From NCBI RefSeq assembly GCF_002160325.1, contig NZ_NFKJ01000009.1, positions 49,550 through 113,549 of the forward strand: a stretch of DNA of 64,000 bases. The letters are read 5' to 3'. The stretch comes from Lachnoclostridium sp. An181. Lineage in GTDB: Bacteria > Bacillota > Clostridia > Lachnospirales > Lachnospiraceae. The notes beneath the pieces were generated by a model, which saw only the letters and a program-made list of their open reading frames with translations, was not told the DNA's origin and ran no database searches. Position numbers and translations under genes: made by a program. Below are positions 63,945-64,000 of this stretch, one piece after another. How positions within the stretch are numbered: the first letter of the stretch is position 1; every line of letters begins with the position of its first letter.

Positions 63945-64000
63945 CTTTTTTGATTAGACAGAAGGATAATTCTAAACATCCTTTCAGAAGAGGCTTCTTC

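Overview
The window looks like a piece of a Gram-positive gut Clostridia chromosome, most probably Lachnospiraceae (Ruminococcus/Mediterraneibacter/Dorea-like). This is inferred from the FeoAB type, a split purH/purO pair, a large wall-anchored GH2 enzyme with FIVAR repeats, a dlt operon, AGGAGG-type ribosome binding sites, a Tn916-type integrase and moderate GC. No rRNA, tRNA or CRISPR array was seen. Nothing here was searched against a database; names rest on motifs and family knowledge.

Layout. 1-36.4 kb is ordinary chromosome: DUF1905 protein, feoAB, an HxlR/PEBP/ArAE group, a 1658-residue GH2 surface enzyme, rnr-smpB, secG, eno, a MATE pump, a YitT protein, the dlt operon (A-B-C-D plus a small overlapping dltX) with a large membrane protein, glmM, a two-component system flanking an ABC exporter, the last two purine steps as separate proteins, a heptad-repeat protein with an MMPL exporter under a TetR repressor, a YfcE phosphodiesterase and a low-molecular-weight protein tyrosine phosphatase (LMW-PTP).

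36.45-53.85 kb is stacked mobile DNA inserted in the 5' end of the LMW-PTP gene. Three att-like copies of that 5' end lie at about 36451, 51609 and 53833. Element A (about 15 kb) carries Tn916-type int and xis, a Rep_trans/MobT-like protein with a probable oriT, an XRE regulator, a PadR/MATE cassette, a MerR/serine-hydrolase cassette, a GHKL-ATPase/nuclease fusion between 208-bp direct repeats, recombinase and IS66 remnants, a pentapeptide-repeat protein, a Fic protein and a lone antitoxin-like gene. Element B (about 2.2 kb) has no integrase and holds a complete-looking retron: promoter, msr-msd RNA with a1/a2 repeats, and a reverse transcriptase fused to a TOPRIM domain.

53.9-59.3 kb is AT-rich and defence-like: an HNH/DnaB-like fusion with a nuclease-like partner, an Abi_2/AbiF HEPN protein preceded by a small RNA with a near-consensus promoter and terminator, an IS3-family remnant and a TIR protein. 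59.5-64 kb returns to normal chromosome: SDR oxidoreductase, flavodoxin, LysR regulator, and an ECF sigma factor with an RsgI-like anti-sigma factor and a secreted Asp-rich repeat protein.

The best leads are the retron in an integrase-less att-flanked cassette, the small RNA in front of the AbiF-like gene, the GHKL-nuclease fusion, and the HNH/DnaB-like two-gene unit.
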